Program-made: the position numbers and the translations under genes
The notes under the pieces: generated by a model
Databases searched by the model: none
Seen by the model: only the letters and a program-made list of their open reading frames with translations
Told to the model about the DNA's origin: nothing
Assembly (NCBI GenBank): GCA_038321775.1
Contig: JBBQFI010000001.1
Location: forward strand, 62,001 to 126,000
DNA from: JBBQFI01 sp038321775
Lineage (GTDB): Bacteria > Verrucomicrobiota > Verrucomicrobiia > Chthoniobacterales > UBA10450
Length of the DNA stretch: 64,000 nt
Reading direction: 5' to 3'
Part shown: positions 23,839-32,650 of the stretch, piece by piece
Position numbering within the stretch: the first letter of the stretch is position 1
Layout of the letters: each line of letters begins with the position of its first letter

Positions 23839-24844
23839 GTTCCAGCGCCGCAACTTCTTCTTTCATTTCGCGCAGCTTCACGTGTCTGGTCTGGCCACTC
23901 GGTTTGTAGAAGAAATAAACAATGCCGCCGGGCGCACACGAAACGAGCATGACGAGAAAACTCATGGAGCCAATGAGGACCGCGATCTCTTCCGGGACGC
24001 CGCACAGACCATGGAGCATGACTTGGAAAATCTTTTCACGCAGGCCTACTCCCGCAAAACTAATTGGGAGAGAAGATATGGTGCGTTCGATGGGCATAAC
24101 CGCAAAAAAATCGATGACCGCGACCTTCGCGCGAAAGGCATAAGCGACGAAGAGGAAGGTCGCGAAGGTGGAAAGATGAGCGACGACCGAGCAACAGAAA
24201 GCGACCAAAGTGGCGCGCCAGTGATGAGCGTAAAGATGATAAGCGGCGGACAGCTCGATCAGTTTTTCGCGACCGGGAAATCGTTGCGGTAATTTATGCG
24301 CGAGATTCAGTCCGCTGACGACGAACGACGTGAGCAACATTAGAATCGCGCTCGCGAGCACCGCCAGCAAAACCCAGACAAGATTTCGCGTTTCGGCGAG
24401 TTGCGTTAACCAGTTGTAGCGCAGAGTCACGAGCGTGCCGGTAATGCAAATAAGTCCGACGAGGCCAACCATTCGATCGAAGACGACGGCAAGCAAAGCG
24501 CCGGTCGCTTTTCCCGGCGTCTCCTTGAGTAACAAATAACTCTTTATGATGTCGCCGCCGGTTCCCCCGGGAAGGAATTGATTGTAAAACATGCCAATCA
24601 AAAACAATCCCGACACTCGCGGCACGCTAAGGTGAATTTGTTGGACCTTGAGCAAGATGTGCCAGCGCACGCCCGCGGCGAATTCGACTAGGAGATAAGC
24701 GAATACGGCGACAATTATCCATCCGTATTGCGCGGTCTGAAGCGCTTCGGCCATCTTCTGGCGCTTGTGCGGATCGTGGAAAACCCAAATCAAAACCGCG
24801 ACCGTGACGGCGATTTGGAGGATGGCGATGAGCACTTTTTTCAC
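23816..24844 (-). CDS. Lysylphosphatidylglycerol synthase TM-like (UPF0104) membrane protein
   Basis: 342 residues with about eight membrane helices. Conserved features of the LPG_synthase_TM/AglD group are GMFYNQFLPGGTGGDIIKSY and AVMPIERTISSLPISFAGVG with the following REKIFQ. Family members are flippases or regulators of lipid and glycan transfer; no catalytic domain is attached here. The start overlaps the stop of the TIM-barrel gene by 4 nt, making it the third gene of the minus-strand operon. Confidence 0.85.
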   Translation of the reverse strand: MKKVLIAILQIAVTVAVLIWVFHDPHKRQKMAEALQTAQYGWIIVAVFAYLLVEFAAGVRWHILLKVQQIHLSVPRVSGLFLIGMFYNQFLPGGTGGDIIKSYLLLKETPGKATGALLAVVFDRMVGLVGLICITGTLVTLRYNWLTQLAETRNLVWVLLAVLASAILMLLTSFVVSGLNLAHKLPQRFPGREKLIELSAAYHLYAHHWRATLVAFCCSVVAHLSTFATFLFVAYAFRAKVAVIDFFAVMPIERTISSLPISFAGVGLREKIFQVMLHGLCGVPEEIAVLIGSMSFLVMLVSCAPGGIVYFFYKPSGQTRHVKLREMKEEVAALEHEISEGE

Positions 24845-25752
24845 GCGCCGAAACGCTCCTTCCAGGTTGCGACCGATTTGCGAATCTCATCCGCCTTTTT
24901 GCGCGGGCTCAATTCCCAGACGTAAAGACAATCGGCGGGTAAAAGCGGCACAAGCTTTTCGAGATCGACGCTGCCGGCGAATGGCGGCTGGTGATCTTGC
25001 GCGGGCCAGATGCAATCCTGCATGTGACAACCAATCGCGCGCGGCCCGATCGCGCGCAGCCATTCTTCGTGATTGAGAAAGCCGAGATTTTCTTTGATCT
25101 GAATATGTCCCATGTCGTGCCAGTAACCGAGCGCGGGCGAATTGATTTCATCGAGAAGCGCGGGGAGTTCGCGTTCACTTGGGATTTCTTCGTAACCGCG
25201 TCGACCCTCGACTCCGAGCCGGATATTTTTTTCGCGGGCGTAATCCGCCACGCGTTTCAGACAATCCTTCACCCGAGCGAGATAAGCGGGAGCAGCTTCT
25301 TCGCGTTTCTGCACGGCTTTCACTTTTTTGCTGACGTATTCGCGGGAAAGCAGCTGGCCCTTTTTCGCCAGCGCGATCAGTTCGTCCGTAATCGGATTCA
25401 TGCGCACTCTGCCGAGGTGGAGCACGACAAACGGCGCACCGAGGCGTTGCGCGAAATCGATCGTCTGAAACGTTTGCCTCACCGCGCGTTCGCGTTCTTT
25501 CTGGTACGGCGCTGAAAATTGATAGCAGTCCGGCGACGCTCCCATGACTTCGACCGGTAACGGACAAAAATTGTGCAGACTGCTGAAACGTATCTGGCCG
25601 GCATCGAAAAATTTCTGCACACCCGGCATGAGCGAAATGCGAATGCCATGTCCCAATTCGACCGTGTCGAAACCGAGGCGTTTGATTTCGCGCAGCATTA
25701 TTTCGCCATCGGTGTGGCGGGCTGAATTCCAGCAGGTGGAAAATGCGATCAT
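24841..25752 (-). CDS. Sugar phosphate isomerase/epimerase family TIM barrel
   Basis: 303 residues from the ATG at 25752 (MIAFSTCWNSARHTDG). It shows the xylose-isomerase-like AP-endonuclease 2 fold: GFDTVELGHGI, ISLMPGVQKFF, VVLHLGRVRM, LGVEGRRGYEE and ALGYWHDMGHIQIK. The Glu, His and Asp in these strands are the usual metal ligands. Substrate unknown. It is coupled to the LPG-like gene by a 4-nt overlap and follows the MFS gene by 16 nt. Confidence 0.85.
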   Translation of the reverse strand: MIAFSTCWNSARHTDGEIMLREIKRLGFDTVELGHGIRISLMPGVQKFFDAGQIRFSSLHNFCPLPVEVMGASPDCYQFSAPYQKERERAVRQTFQTIDFAQRLGAPFVVLHLGRVRMNPITDELIALAKKGQLLSREYVSKKVKAVQKREEAAPAYLARVKDCLKRVADYAREKNIRLGVEGRRGYEEIPSERELPALLDEINSPALGYWHDMGHIQIKENLGFLNHEEWLRAIGPRAIGCHMQDCIWPAQDHQPPFAGSVDLEKLVPLLPADCLYVWELSPRKKADEIRKSVATWKERFGA

Positions 25753-25768
25753 GCGCGCCTGACGAGTA

Positions 25769-27043
25769 TTACACAACAGTTGCGACTTCCGCTTCCGGCG
25801 CGGGCGAAATGGGCCGCGCGCAAACTGTCCGCCCGGCGATGCTCAAAACAATGACCGAACCGATTCCATAACAAACTGCACCCACGCCGAGAGCGGCACG
25901 AATTCCGATCCAATCCGCGACACCGGTAATCATCAATCCGGCGATCGGCATAAGGCCAAAAAAACTTAATCCAAAAATAGCGGAGACGCGGCCGCGCAAC
26001 GGACCCGGCGCGCGCTCCTGAACGATGGTGCCGGCGAGACCGAAGTTGAGCGACAAACCGGTCGCGAGTGTGCCCATGCAAATGGCGGTGAGCAGAAAAC
26101 TGTGCGAACGCGACATGCCGAAAAGCGCAAACGCGACCAGCAACGCGGCGGCCGTCATGAACTTGAAGCGATTTTCTCTCGCCACACTCAATAAGCCTAC
26201 GGAACCGACGAGCGAGCCTGTGCCCGAGATCGCCATTAAATATCCCATGCGATCGGCGCCGAGCTGCAAAACATTTCGAACGTAGAGAGGCAGCATAACG
26301 GAAATGGTTGGGAAGACGAAGATGGTCGTTAGGGCAATAAGCGAAATCATCGCAAGAATCGTGCGATCGGAACGGACGTAACGAAGTCCTTCGCCGAACC
26401 CGCTGCGCCGTTGCTCTTCTTCCTCGGCGGTGCCGGCCGTGCGCGGCGGGAGCGAAATCATCGCGATGATGAGAGCGACGAAAGATATTGCGTTAGCAAA
26501 AAAAGCAGCGGCTGCGCCCCACCATGCCACCAGCATTCCCGCGACCGAAGGACCGATCAGGCGCGAACCGTGAAAAACTGAGCGATCCAGTGCGATCGCG
26601 GTCGCGATCTGCTCGCGCTTAACGAGTTCCGGCACGAGCGCGGAAATTGCCGGCATTTCGAAAGCGATTACCACTCCGAGAACGGCCGCAAGAACAACGA
26701 CATGCCAGATGTGAATGTGTTTTGTTAAAACGAGAAAACCGAGAATCACCGCGGTGAAAATCTGGACGATTTGCGTGACGATCAGAATCTTGCGTTTGTC
26801 GTAACGATCGGCCGCGGATCCTCCGATCATGGTCAGCGCGAGCGTCGGGATGCCGGCGGCAAAATTCACCATCCCGAGCATGATCGCTTTGTTCGTGAGC
26901 GCACTCATGACCCAGCCTTGCGCCATGACCTGCATCCACGTGCCGGTATCGGAAATGGCGGAACCGATGATGTAACGACGAAACGGTCCGTGGCGCAAAA
27001 GCGTGAGGGCGCGTTGCCAAAATGTTTCGTCTCCCGATTTCAT
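25769..27043 (-). CDS. MFS transporter, EntS/MFS_3-type exporter
   Basis: 424 residues with twelve membrane helices. GSAISDTGTWMQVMAQGWVM is the opening of the MFS_3 (enterobactin exporter-like) family, and GGSAADRYDKRKILIVTQIV is the loop 2-3 signature. The second half contains SGTGSLVGSVGLL and RGRVSAIFGLSFFGLMPI. It is probably an efflux pump for a small molecule, and first gene of a four-gene operon with the TIM barrel, LPG-like and RibD-like genes. Confidence 0.88.
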   Translation of the reverse strand: MKSGDETFWQRALTLLRHGPFRRYIIGSAISDTGTWMQVMAQGWVMSALTNKAIMLGMVNFAAGIPTLALTMIGGSAADRYDKRKILIVTQIVQIFTAVILGFLVLTKHIHIWHVVVLAAVLGVVIAFEMPAISALVPELVKREQIATAIALDRSVFHGSRLIGPSVAGMLVAWWGAAAAFFANAISFVALIIAMISLPPRTAGTAEEEEQRRSGFGEGLRYVRSDRTILAMISLIALTTIFVFPTISVMLPLYVRNVLQLGADRMGYLMAISGTGSLVGSVGLLSVARENRFKFMTAAALLVAFALFGMSRSHSFLLTAICMGTLATGLSLNFGLAGTIVQERAPGPLRGRVSAIFGLSFFGLMPIAGLMITGVADWIGIRAALGVGAVCYGIGSVIVLSIAGRTVCARPISPAPEAEVATVV

Positions 27044-27095
27044 GGGAGGAACTGATACGCGGGAGCACGCCTTCCCGCAACGAACCGAACGTAAA

Positions 27096-27193
27096 ATTCG
27101 CTAGTGCGGCCTGAAATGATTCGCGCAAACGAGCAGGCTCGCGAGCACGAGCAAAGCGCCAATGATTATCGCAATCGCTTTCGGTGTGTCTTT
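27096..27193. repeat. Left outer direct repeat (A) of the accessory island
   Basis: 98 bases that recur at 34643-34740 in the same orientation with roughly 90% identity; the inner 75 bases differ at only two positions. It encodes most of the small membrane peptide on the minus strand. Confidence 0.9.
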
Positions 27194-27205
27194 TGAGTTC
27201 GGCAC
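27101..27205 (-). CDS. Small single-pass membrane peptide, left copy
   Basis: 34 codons from a GTG at 27205, reading VPNSKDTPKAIAIIIGALLV, then LASLLVCANHFRPH. One hydrophobic helix (AIAIIIGALLVLASLLVCA) flanked by charged ends. The core is nearly identical to the right copy at 34648-34746, which has an ATG start (MAKDTPK). Synonymous third-base differences between copies keep the peptide unchanged, which supports it being translated. No family is recognised. Confidence 0.6.
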   Translation of the reverse strand: MPNSKDTPKAIAIIIGALLVLASLLVCANHFRPH

Positions 27206-27441
27206 GGCCGGAGAGGTTGCTACGAAATTTCTCCGGCGCTTTGGGCCAAAAGAAGAAAAAGCCTTGCTTCCCCGACTTTCTAATGGGTAACCTTCTAATT
27301 AAGGCAATTTCTACTGGAAAACCTACGGTGGGAATCCGATCAACTCACACACAGAAAAGACGATGAAATTAGATCTGCAGAAATTGCTCGCGGCGGTCGT
27401 ACTTTAGCCGCCAGAGGTGTGCCAATCCGCGCTGTGGCCTC

Positions 27442-27492
27442 GGCGTCCAGAATCCGATAGCGGGCATTCCGTTGAATCCGGACCGCTATAAT
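27442..27492. repeat. Left inner direct repeat (B) of the accessory island
   Basis: About 50 bases containing GATAGCGGGCATTCCGTTGA, repeated at 34536-34586 at the end of the asparagine synthase gene with four or five differences. The remaining DNA from 27206 to 27441 shows no gene I can support. On the minus strand 27369-27467 is a 32-codon open frame (MPAIGFWTPRPQRGL...), which may be a gene remnant. Confidence 0.85.
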
Positions 27493-29218
27493 GTCTACTA
27501 TCCTCCCAATGTCAGAGTCTGATTCCCAAGACAGGATGGTTCGAGGGGTAGGGATTTTGGATTGGTGGAGTAAACACCATACATCTGCGATCGCGATAAT
27601 AATAGCCGCGGCGTTCCTTTTGCGCCTGGAGTTGACTCACAGTCTCCCAAGGATGGTCAAATGGGACGAGTCCGAATATCTTCTTCTGGGCCGAAGCTTG
27701 GTTACGGGGCAAGGTTACACGACGGGCTTCGGGCCGGAGATACACCACCCACCATTTTTCCCACTGATTACGGGGGCCATTTACCTGGCGGTCGGTGACT
27801 TGGAGAAATCCAGTGATATTGCGTACGCTTTGTTCGGCGGCCTGATGCTTCTGCCAATCTTTGTCCTGGCCCGCAGGATCTACGGTTACCCAACGGCATA
27901 CCTTGCCGCCATTCTTCTAGCTATCTACCCGGTGCTTACGGTAGTTGGCCTCCACTGGGGGACCATGCTGGAACCTTTATATATCTTTTTGCTTTTCGGG
28001 GCCCTAGTAACCTGGCTCATCGGAATGGAGGAAACACGGCCTTGGATGATGGTGGTTGCCGGAATGATGTTCGCCATGGGCTATTTAACCAGACCTGAAC
28101 CCGTGGTCTACTTTGGCATCTTTTTTCTGGTCTCGCTGTTCTGGCCGTTCCGCAATCTTGTTGGGAAGGGAACAAAACTGCGTCTTTGCGCCAGCTTTGT
28201 AGCTGCGTTTTTGCTCACTGCCGCCCCCTATCTTGTATACATGCATGCACAAACCGGACACTGGACCCTATCTGGAAAAGGGCCGATTACCTGGGTGCAG
28301 GGGACCTTTATGCTCACAAATGACTGGGTAGGATTTGACTGGGTCTACGCCCGGCTGGACTCATCGGAGCATGAGGTGTACGCCAAATCTTTGGACCGCA
28401 ACAAATGGAGCCTTATCGGAACCATTCTTTCGGACCCGAAGGCGTTTATTGCTCGGACGTATGAGTCCGCACAATTTTTCGGCCATTCGGCGCTGACTAA
28501 CAGTTTTATAATTCCATTGTTGTTGCCCTTTGTGGTTATTTCCCTGTTTCACAAAGCCTGGGATCGTCGACGGTTGGGATATGAAGTGTTTCTTGCAAGC
28601 GCGTTTCTAATCCAGGCGGCAGTGGTCCTTCCGTTTGCCAATCTGAATCTGCGTTACCTCATACCAGTGATTCCTGTGTTCTTGATATGGACCGCCAACG
28701 GCGCTGTGGCCGCGGGAGTCTGGCTCCGGGACAGCGCCGAAGCATGCTGGGGAAGGGCACTCAAGCCGGCGCTCGGCGCTTGTGTATTGTGTCTGCCGGC
28801 GGCCGCCGCAGTTGCGCAGATAATACACGTCACGCCGCGTGTCGCCGGGTTGTGGATAGGACGTGAAAACTTTGGTGATAAGTTTGCCGCCCAGTGGCTG
28901 AAGAAGAATTCATCGCCCGACGCCATCGTTCTGGCCGATGACGCCAATGTGACCGTTTATGGGGAGCGGCGGAGGATTTTCAGCCCTCATACCGATTTGA
29001 CTCACTTGCTGAGTTACGCTCGCTACCATAAAGCGGACTACCTGCTTACGAGTGACACTATGCTTTTGAGGATTCGGCGTGAACTGTCAGTCATTCTGGA
29101 CAAGGGAACGCCTGAACTTGAACTCGTTTTTAGCTACAAGGAGCCTAACGAACGAACGCTTTTATATCGTATTCGTCCTCCACCGGATAGCCCGACGTCC
29201 ACCGCAGTGAGACCTTGA
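27491..29218 (+). CDS. GT39/ArnT-like membrane glycosyltransferase
   Basis: 575 residues with about twelve membrane helices. The catalytic first loop has the GT-C acidic motif: PRMVKWDESEYLLLGRSLVT with HHPPFFPLITGA further on. It transfers a sugar from a polyprenyl-phosphate donor to a lipid or protein on the periplasmic side. The donor is likely made by the GT2 enzyme encoded 1 nt downstream. Start uncertain: ATGs at 27491, 27509 and 27536 are in frame, the first lying inside the B repeat. Its codon use is visibly different from the GCG/CGC-rich genes outside the island. PNE at 29143-29151 near the C-terminus is the only exact 9-mer copy in the island. Confidence 0.87.
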   Translation: MSTILPMSESDSQDRMVRGVGILDWWSKHHTSAIAIIIAAAFLLRLELTHSLPRMVKWDESEYLLLGRSLVTGQGYTTGFGPEIHHPPFFPLITGAIYLAVGDLEKSSDIAYALFGGLMLLPIFVLARRIYGYPTAYLAAILLAIYPVLTVVGLHWGTMLEPLYIFLLFGALVTWLIGMEETRPWMMVVAGMMFAMGYLTRPEPVVYFGIFFLVSLFWPFRNLVGKGTKLRLCASFVAAFLLTAAPYLVYMHAQTGHWTLSGKGPITWVQGTFMLTNDWVGFDWVYARLDSSEHEVYAKSLDRNKWSLIGTILSDPKAFIARTYESAQFFGHSALTNSFIIPLLLPFVVISLFHKAWDRRRLGYEVFLASAFLIQAAVVLPFANLNLRYLIPVIPVFLIWTANGAVAAGVWLRDSAEACWGRALKPALGACVLCLPAAAAVAQIIHVTPRVAGLWIGRENFGDKFAAQWLKKNSSPDAIVLADDANVTVYGERRRIFSPHTDLTHLLSYARYHKADYLLTSDTMLLRIRRELSVILDKGTPELELVFSYKEPNERTLLYRIRPPPDSPTSTAVRP

Positions 29219-29219
29219 T

Positions 29220-30119
29220 ATGACATCGATCGTTATTCCCGCCTACAACGAGGAACACGCGATTGCAGAGACTGTCCAAGCCTGCCAAAGGGAGCTGCCG
29301 AAAACGGGGCAGCCGTACGAAATTCTGGTAGTGGACGATGGCTCTTCCGATAAAACAGCCGAGATTGCAGAAGCGGCAGGAGCCCGGGTCATCCGACATC
29401 TGAATAATTTAGGCTATGGACGTTCATTGAAGGACGGAATAAGGGCAGCGACCTACGATACGATCGTCATCACTGATGCGGACGGGACTTATCCGATTGA
29501 TCAGATTCCTTCGCTCCTCCAAACGTATCGTGAAGGCTTCAACATGGTTGTCGGCGCACGGGAGGGCAAGAATTACTCCGAGTCGGTCAAGAAGGGAGCG
29601 CTCCGGTTTATTCTTAAGCATCTCGTGGAATTCACAGCCGGTCGGAAAATCCCGGATATCAATTCTGGCCTGCGGATCTTCTCGCGGTGCGACGCTGTTC
29701 CATTCTTCAGCTATCTCGGAGACGCCTTTAGTTTTACGACTTCGATCACCCTTGCCTACATGATGACCGGAAAGTTCATCAAGTACCTTCCAATCAAGTA
29801 CGACAAGCGAGCAGGAAGAACAAAAGTTCGCCTTTTCAGAGATTCGCTCCGGACACTGCAGTGCATCGTGGAGGCGATTCTCTTTTTCAACCCGCTGAAG
29901 ATATTCATTGTCTTTTGCGGTGCCATTCTCGTCCTTTCTGGGATCTGTTTTGCCGACGACTTATTGTTCGGACATTTCACCGCATTTCTGCTGGGTATTG
30001 GTTGTATCCTTTTGTCATTCCTCATGTTTGGGATGGGACTGGTTTCAATCCAACTCAGGCAGATAATCATGTCAGTGCGAAAACGGGACGTCGTGACCCA
30101 GCAAACGACGATCAAGTAA
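29220..30119 (+). CDS. GT2 polyprenyl-phosphate sugar transferase (DPM/ArnC-like)
   Basis: 299 residues. The GT-A domain has SIVIPAYNEEHAI, ILVVDDGSSDKTAEIAEA (first Asp pair) and VITDADGTYPIDQIP (DxD-like metal site). Two C-terminal membrane helices follow (FIVFCGAILVLSGICF; AFLLGIGCILLSFLMFGMGL). It would load a sugar from a nucleotide donor onto a polyprenyl phosphate, supplying the GT39 enzyme. It starts 1 nt after the GT39 stop. Confidence 0.9.
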   Translation: MTSIVIPAYNEEHAIAETVQACQRELPKTGQPYEILVVDDGSSDKTAEIAEAAGARVIRHLNNLGYGRSLKDGIRAATYDTIVITDADGTYPIDQIPSLLQTYREGFNMVVGAREGKNYSESVKKGALRFILKHLVEFTAGRKIPDINSGLRIFSRCDAVPFFSYLGDAFSFTTSITLAYMMTGKFIKYLPIKYDKRAGRTKVRLFRDSLRTLQCIVEAILFFNPLKIFIVFCGAILVLSGICFADDLLFGHFTAFLLGIGCILLSFLMFGMGLVSIQLRQIIMSVRKRDVVTQQTTIK

Positions 30120-30136
30120 CCGTTTTCGTTTCTTAC

Positions 30137-31753
30137 ATGATCTACGTTATCGGTTCAGGTCCCACAGGTATTGCCTCTGCGCAGGTTCTAGTAAAGTCGG
30201 GCTTGCCCGTGACGCTTATCGATGGCGGAATCGATTTGGATCCGGATCGCCGAGCGCTCGTCGACAGACTGAAACGCCAAGACTGGAAAGATTGGAACCC
30301 CTCTGAAATCGAGAAGTTGAAAGAAAACTTCTTAAGCGATCGTCAGGGTGTTCAGCTCAAGCTTCTCTATGGGTCGGATTTTCCTTATCGCGAAGTGGAC
30401 ACGGTCCTTCCTAGAAGAAACACGCGACTTGGGCACATGTCTCCGACGCTCGCTCGAGGGGGATTCAGTACCGTTTGGGGAGCAGCCGTTCTTCCTTACT
30501 CCGCAAAAGACATTGAAGACTGGCCGCTTTCGGTGAAAGACCTTGCGCCCTGGTACCGCTCGGTCGTCTCAATGCTGGGGGTTTCCGCACGCCACGACGA
30601 TCTTGAAGAGTTATTTCCCCTTTATGGCGACCGCTTTCATACACTACAGCCCAGCCGCCAAGCCACCGAGCTGCTGAGGGATCTCGAGCAGCATCGCTCC
30701 GCGCTTCGAGAACGCCATCTCCATTTCGGTTCCGCTCGGCTGGCGCTCCGAGCCAATCACTCTAAGGGAACACAGCCGTCGGGATCTGCTAAGTCTCCCG
30801 GCTGCGTCTCCTGCGGACTCTGCCTTTATGGATGCCCATACGAGTTGATCTACTGCACGACTCAAACTCTTCAGGAGCTCAAGGCACAGCCTTCATTCAA
30901 ATATCTGTCGAATGTTGTAGTCCGCCGAATTGAAGAAAAGAACGGTAACGTCAATCTGATTGCGCGTTCCCGAACTGACCACACCGAGATTAATCTTTCG
31001 GGTTCGGCGGTCTTCCTGGCGGCCGGCGTTTTATCGTCGACTCAGATACTCTTGCGATCACTCGGCGCTTACAATCGGGAACTGAAGCTCAAGGCAAGCG
31101 AGTATTTTATGCTTCCATTTCTCAGATACCGGCAGACTCCCAATGTCGTTCGAGAAAGACTATATACACTTGCTCAGCTTTTTCTGGAGTACGCTGACCC
31201 GGAAGTCAGCCCGAATACGGTGCACATGCAACTCTATACATTCAGCGATCTCTATCAGCGTGCATTCAACCGGACCTTCCGTGTTGCAGGCCCGCTGAAG
31301 CGAGTCATCGAATCATCTTTCCTTGGGCGACTTCTCGTCGTCCAGGGTTACCTACACTCGAATCAATCTTCGACTATTCGCGTTAGCCTTGAACGCAAAG
31401 GCGACGACGATGTTCTTGCGGTTGAAGGAGAGGTCAATAAGGAAGCTTCCAAAGCTATTCGACGTCTGACTGCGAGTCTCTTCAACCTTCGGAAGCTAAC
31501 GCGAATGATTCCGATGCGGCCTCTTCTCCAGATTGGATTGCCCGGGGAGGGTCGCCACGTTGGAGGAAGTTTTCCGATGTCCCTTCATCCGGGAGATTTT
31601 CAATCCGATCTGTTAGGCCGGCCGACTGGGTTTCGCCGGGTTCACGTGGTCGATAGTTCTGTGTTCCCAAGTGTTCCAGCACCTACCATTACGTTGACGG
31701 CCATGGCGAACGCCCAACGTATCGCGCAGGCGTTTGTGGAAGGAGCAGGTTAG
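30137..31753 (+). CDS. GMC-family FAD oxidoreductase with a ferredoxin-like Cys motif
   Basis: 538 residues from the ATG at 30137; the longer frame upstream overlaps the GT2 gene. The FAD dinucleotide fold is MIYVIGSGPTGIASAQVLVK. The C-terminal GMC domain carries GGSFPMSLHP and the final VVDSSVFPSVPAPTITLTAM. Near residues 222-233 a stretch reads GCVSCGLCLYGCP, the CxxCxxCxxxCP spacing of a [4Fe-4S] ferredoxin site. The reaction is likely oxidation of an alcohol on a sugar or lipid. Codirectional with the epimerase 18 nt downstream. Confidence 0.83.
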   Translation: MIYVIGSGPTGIASAQVLVKSGLPVTLIDGGIDLDPDRRALVDRLKRQDWKDWNPSEIEKLKENFLSDRQGVQLKLLYGSDFPYREVDTVLPRRNTRLGHMSPTLARGGFSTVWGAAVLPYSAKDIEDWPLSVKDLAPWYRSVVSMLGVSARHDDLEELFPLYGDRFHTLQPSRQATELLRDLEQHRSALRERHLHFGSARLALRANHSKGTQPSGSAKSPGCVSCGLCLYGCPYELIYCTTQTLQELKAQPSFKYLSNVVVRRIEEKNGNVNLIARSRTDHTEINLSGSAVFLAAGVLSSTQILLRSLGAYNRELKLKASEYFMLPFLRYRQTPNVVRERLYTLAQLFLEYADPEVSPNTVHMQLYTFSDLYQRAFNRTFRVAGPLKRVIESSFLGRLLVVQGYLHSNQSSTIRVSLERKGDDDVLAVEGEVNKEASKAIRRLTASLFNLRKLTRMIPMRPLLQIGLPGEGRHVGGSFPMSLHPGDFQSDLLGRPTGFRRVHVVDSSVFPSVPAPTITLTAMANAQRIAQAFVEGAG

Positions 31754-31771
31754 GAGGGTTCGGACAAGACC

Positions 31772-32617
31772 ATGAAGTGCTTTGTTACCGGCGCGTCGGG
31801 ATATGTGGGAGGCCGCGTCTGCCGGCGCCTTCAAGAAAACGGCTACGAAGTTGTATTACTTCAGCGTTCACTGACCGCAACAGACACTAAAGCCTTGGTT
31901 ATTCTATTCCAGCTCGGGAGCAAAATAGATCCCGGATTTTTCCAAGGCGCCGATGCGTTGATTCATTGCGCTTGGGATATGCGGGCGACCGGATGGGATC
32001 AAATCCATAAGACAAACGTCTCGGGCTCGATCCACCTTTTTGAGGCTGCAGCTAACGAAGGTGTTCGAAAACTGATTTTTATTTCATCGATCAGTGCTTT
32101 TGAGGGCTGCCAATCGATGTATGGGCAGGCGAAGCTGGAGGTTGAGAAGGCAGTCTTCAACCTCGGCGGAGTGGTTGTTCGCCCGGGTCTCGTCTATGGT
32201 GATTCTCCTGGTGGAATCGCTGGAGCCCTTTCGAGGGTTGCTGCACGCTTTCCTGTCATTCCCATCGTAGGTCGAAGGAAGTTGATGTATCTCTGCCATG
32301 AAGAAGATCTGATTCGCCTCATTGCGACACTGATCGATTTGAAGGAGCGACGATGGCTCTGGCCGATCACATGTGCCAATCCAGAACCAATCACTTTCGG
32401 TGAAATCGTTCAGCGCTTCGCCCGAGCCAAAGGCCGTGAAGTGACTCTGGTGCCAGTGTCATGGAAGGTAGTGTGGGGCATACTTCGGTCGCTTGAGACC
32501 ATTGGACCTCCAACTGGATTTAAGAGTGACAGCCTCGTTGGGCTGATGAATCCAAATCCGAATCCGGATTTTCAGATGCAGCAGCAGCTAGGTCTTGAGT
32601 TTCGACCGCTACCGTAG
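31772..32617 (+). CDS. NAD-dependent epimerase/dehydratase (extended SDR)
   Basis: 281 residues. MKCFVTGASGYVGGRVCRRL is the GxxGxxG NAD-binding loop. The catalytic SxnYxxxK pattern is ISSISAFEGCQSMYGQAKLE. It is rather short, and the C-terminal substrate region WKVVWGILRSLETIGPPTGF is diverged. It would modify a nucleotide-sugar or lipid alcohol in the island pathway, perhaps together with the GMC oxidase. Confidence 0.85.
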   Translation: MKCFVTGASGYVGGRVCRRLQENGYEVVLLQRSLTATDTKALVILFQLGSKIDPGFFQGADALIHCAWDMRATGWDQIHKTNVSGSIHLFEAAANEGVRKLIFISSISAFEGCQSMYGQAKLEVEKAVFNLGGVVVRPGLVYGDSPGGIAGALSRVAARFPVIPIVGRRKLMYLCHEEDLIRLIATLIDLKERRWLWPITCANPEPITFGEIVQRFARAKGREVTLVPVSWKVVWGILRSLETIGPPTGFKSDSLVGLMNPNPNPDFQMQQQLGLEFRPLP

Positions 32618-32650
32618 GCAAATGCATCGCTCTATAGAAAAAATTGCTTC

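Noticed and set aside
27487..27492. TATAAT as a promoter for the glycan island
   Set aside because: No hexamer resembling a -35 box is found 16-18 bases upstream; the nearest TTGAAT is only 9 bases away, and the ATG of the first gene overlaps it.
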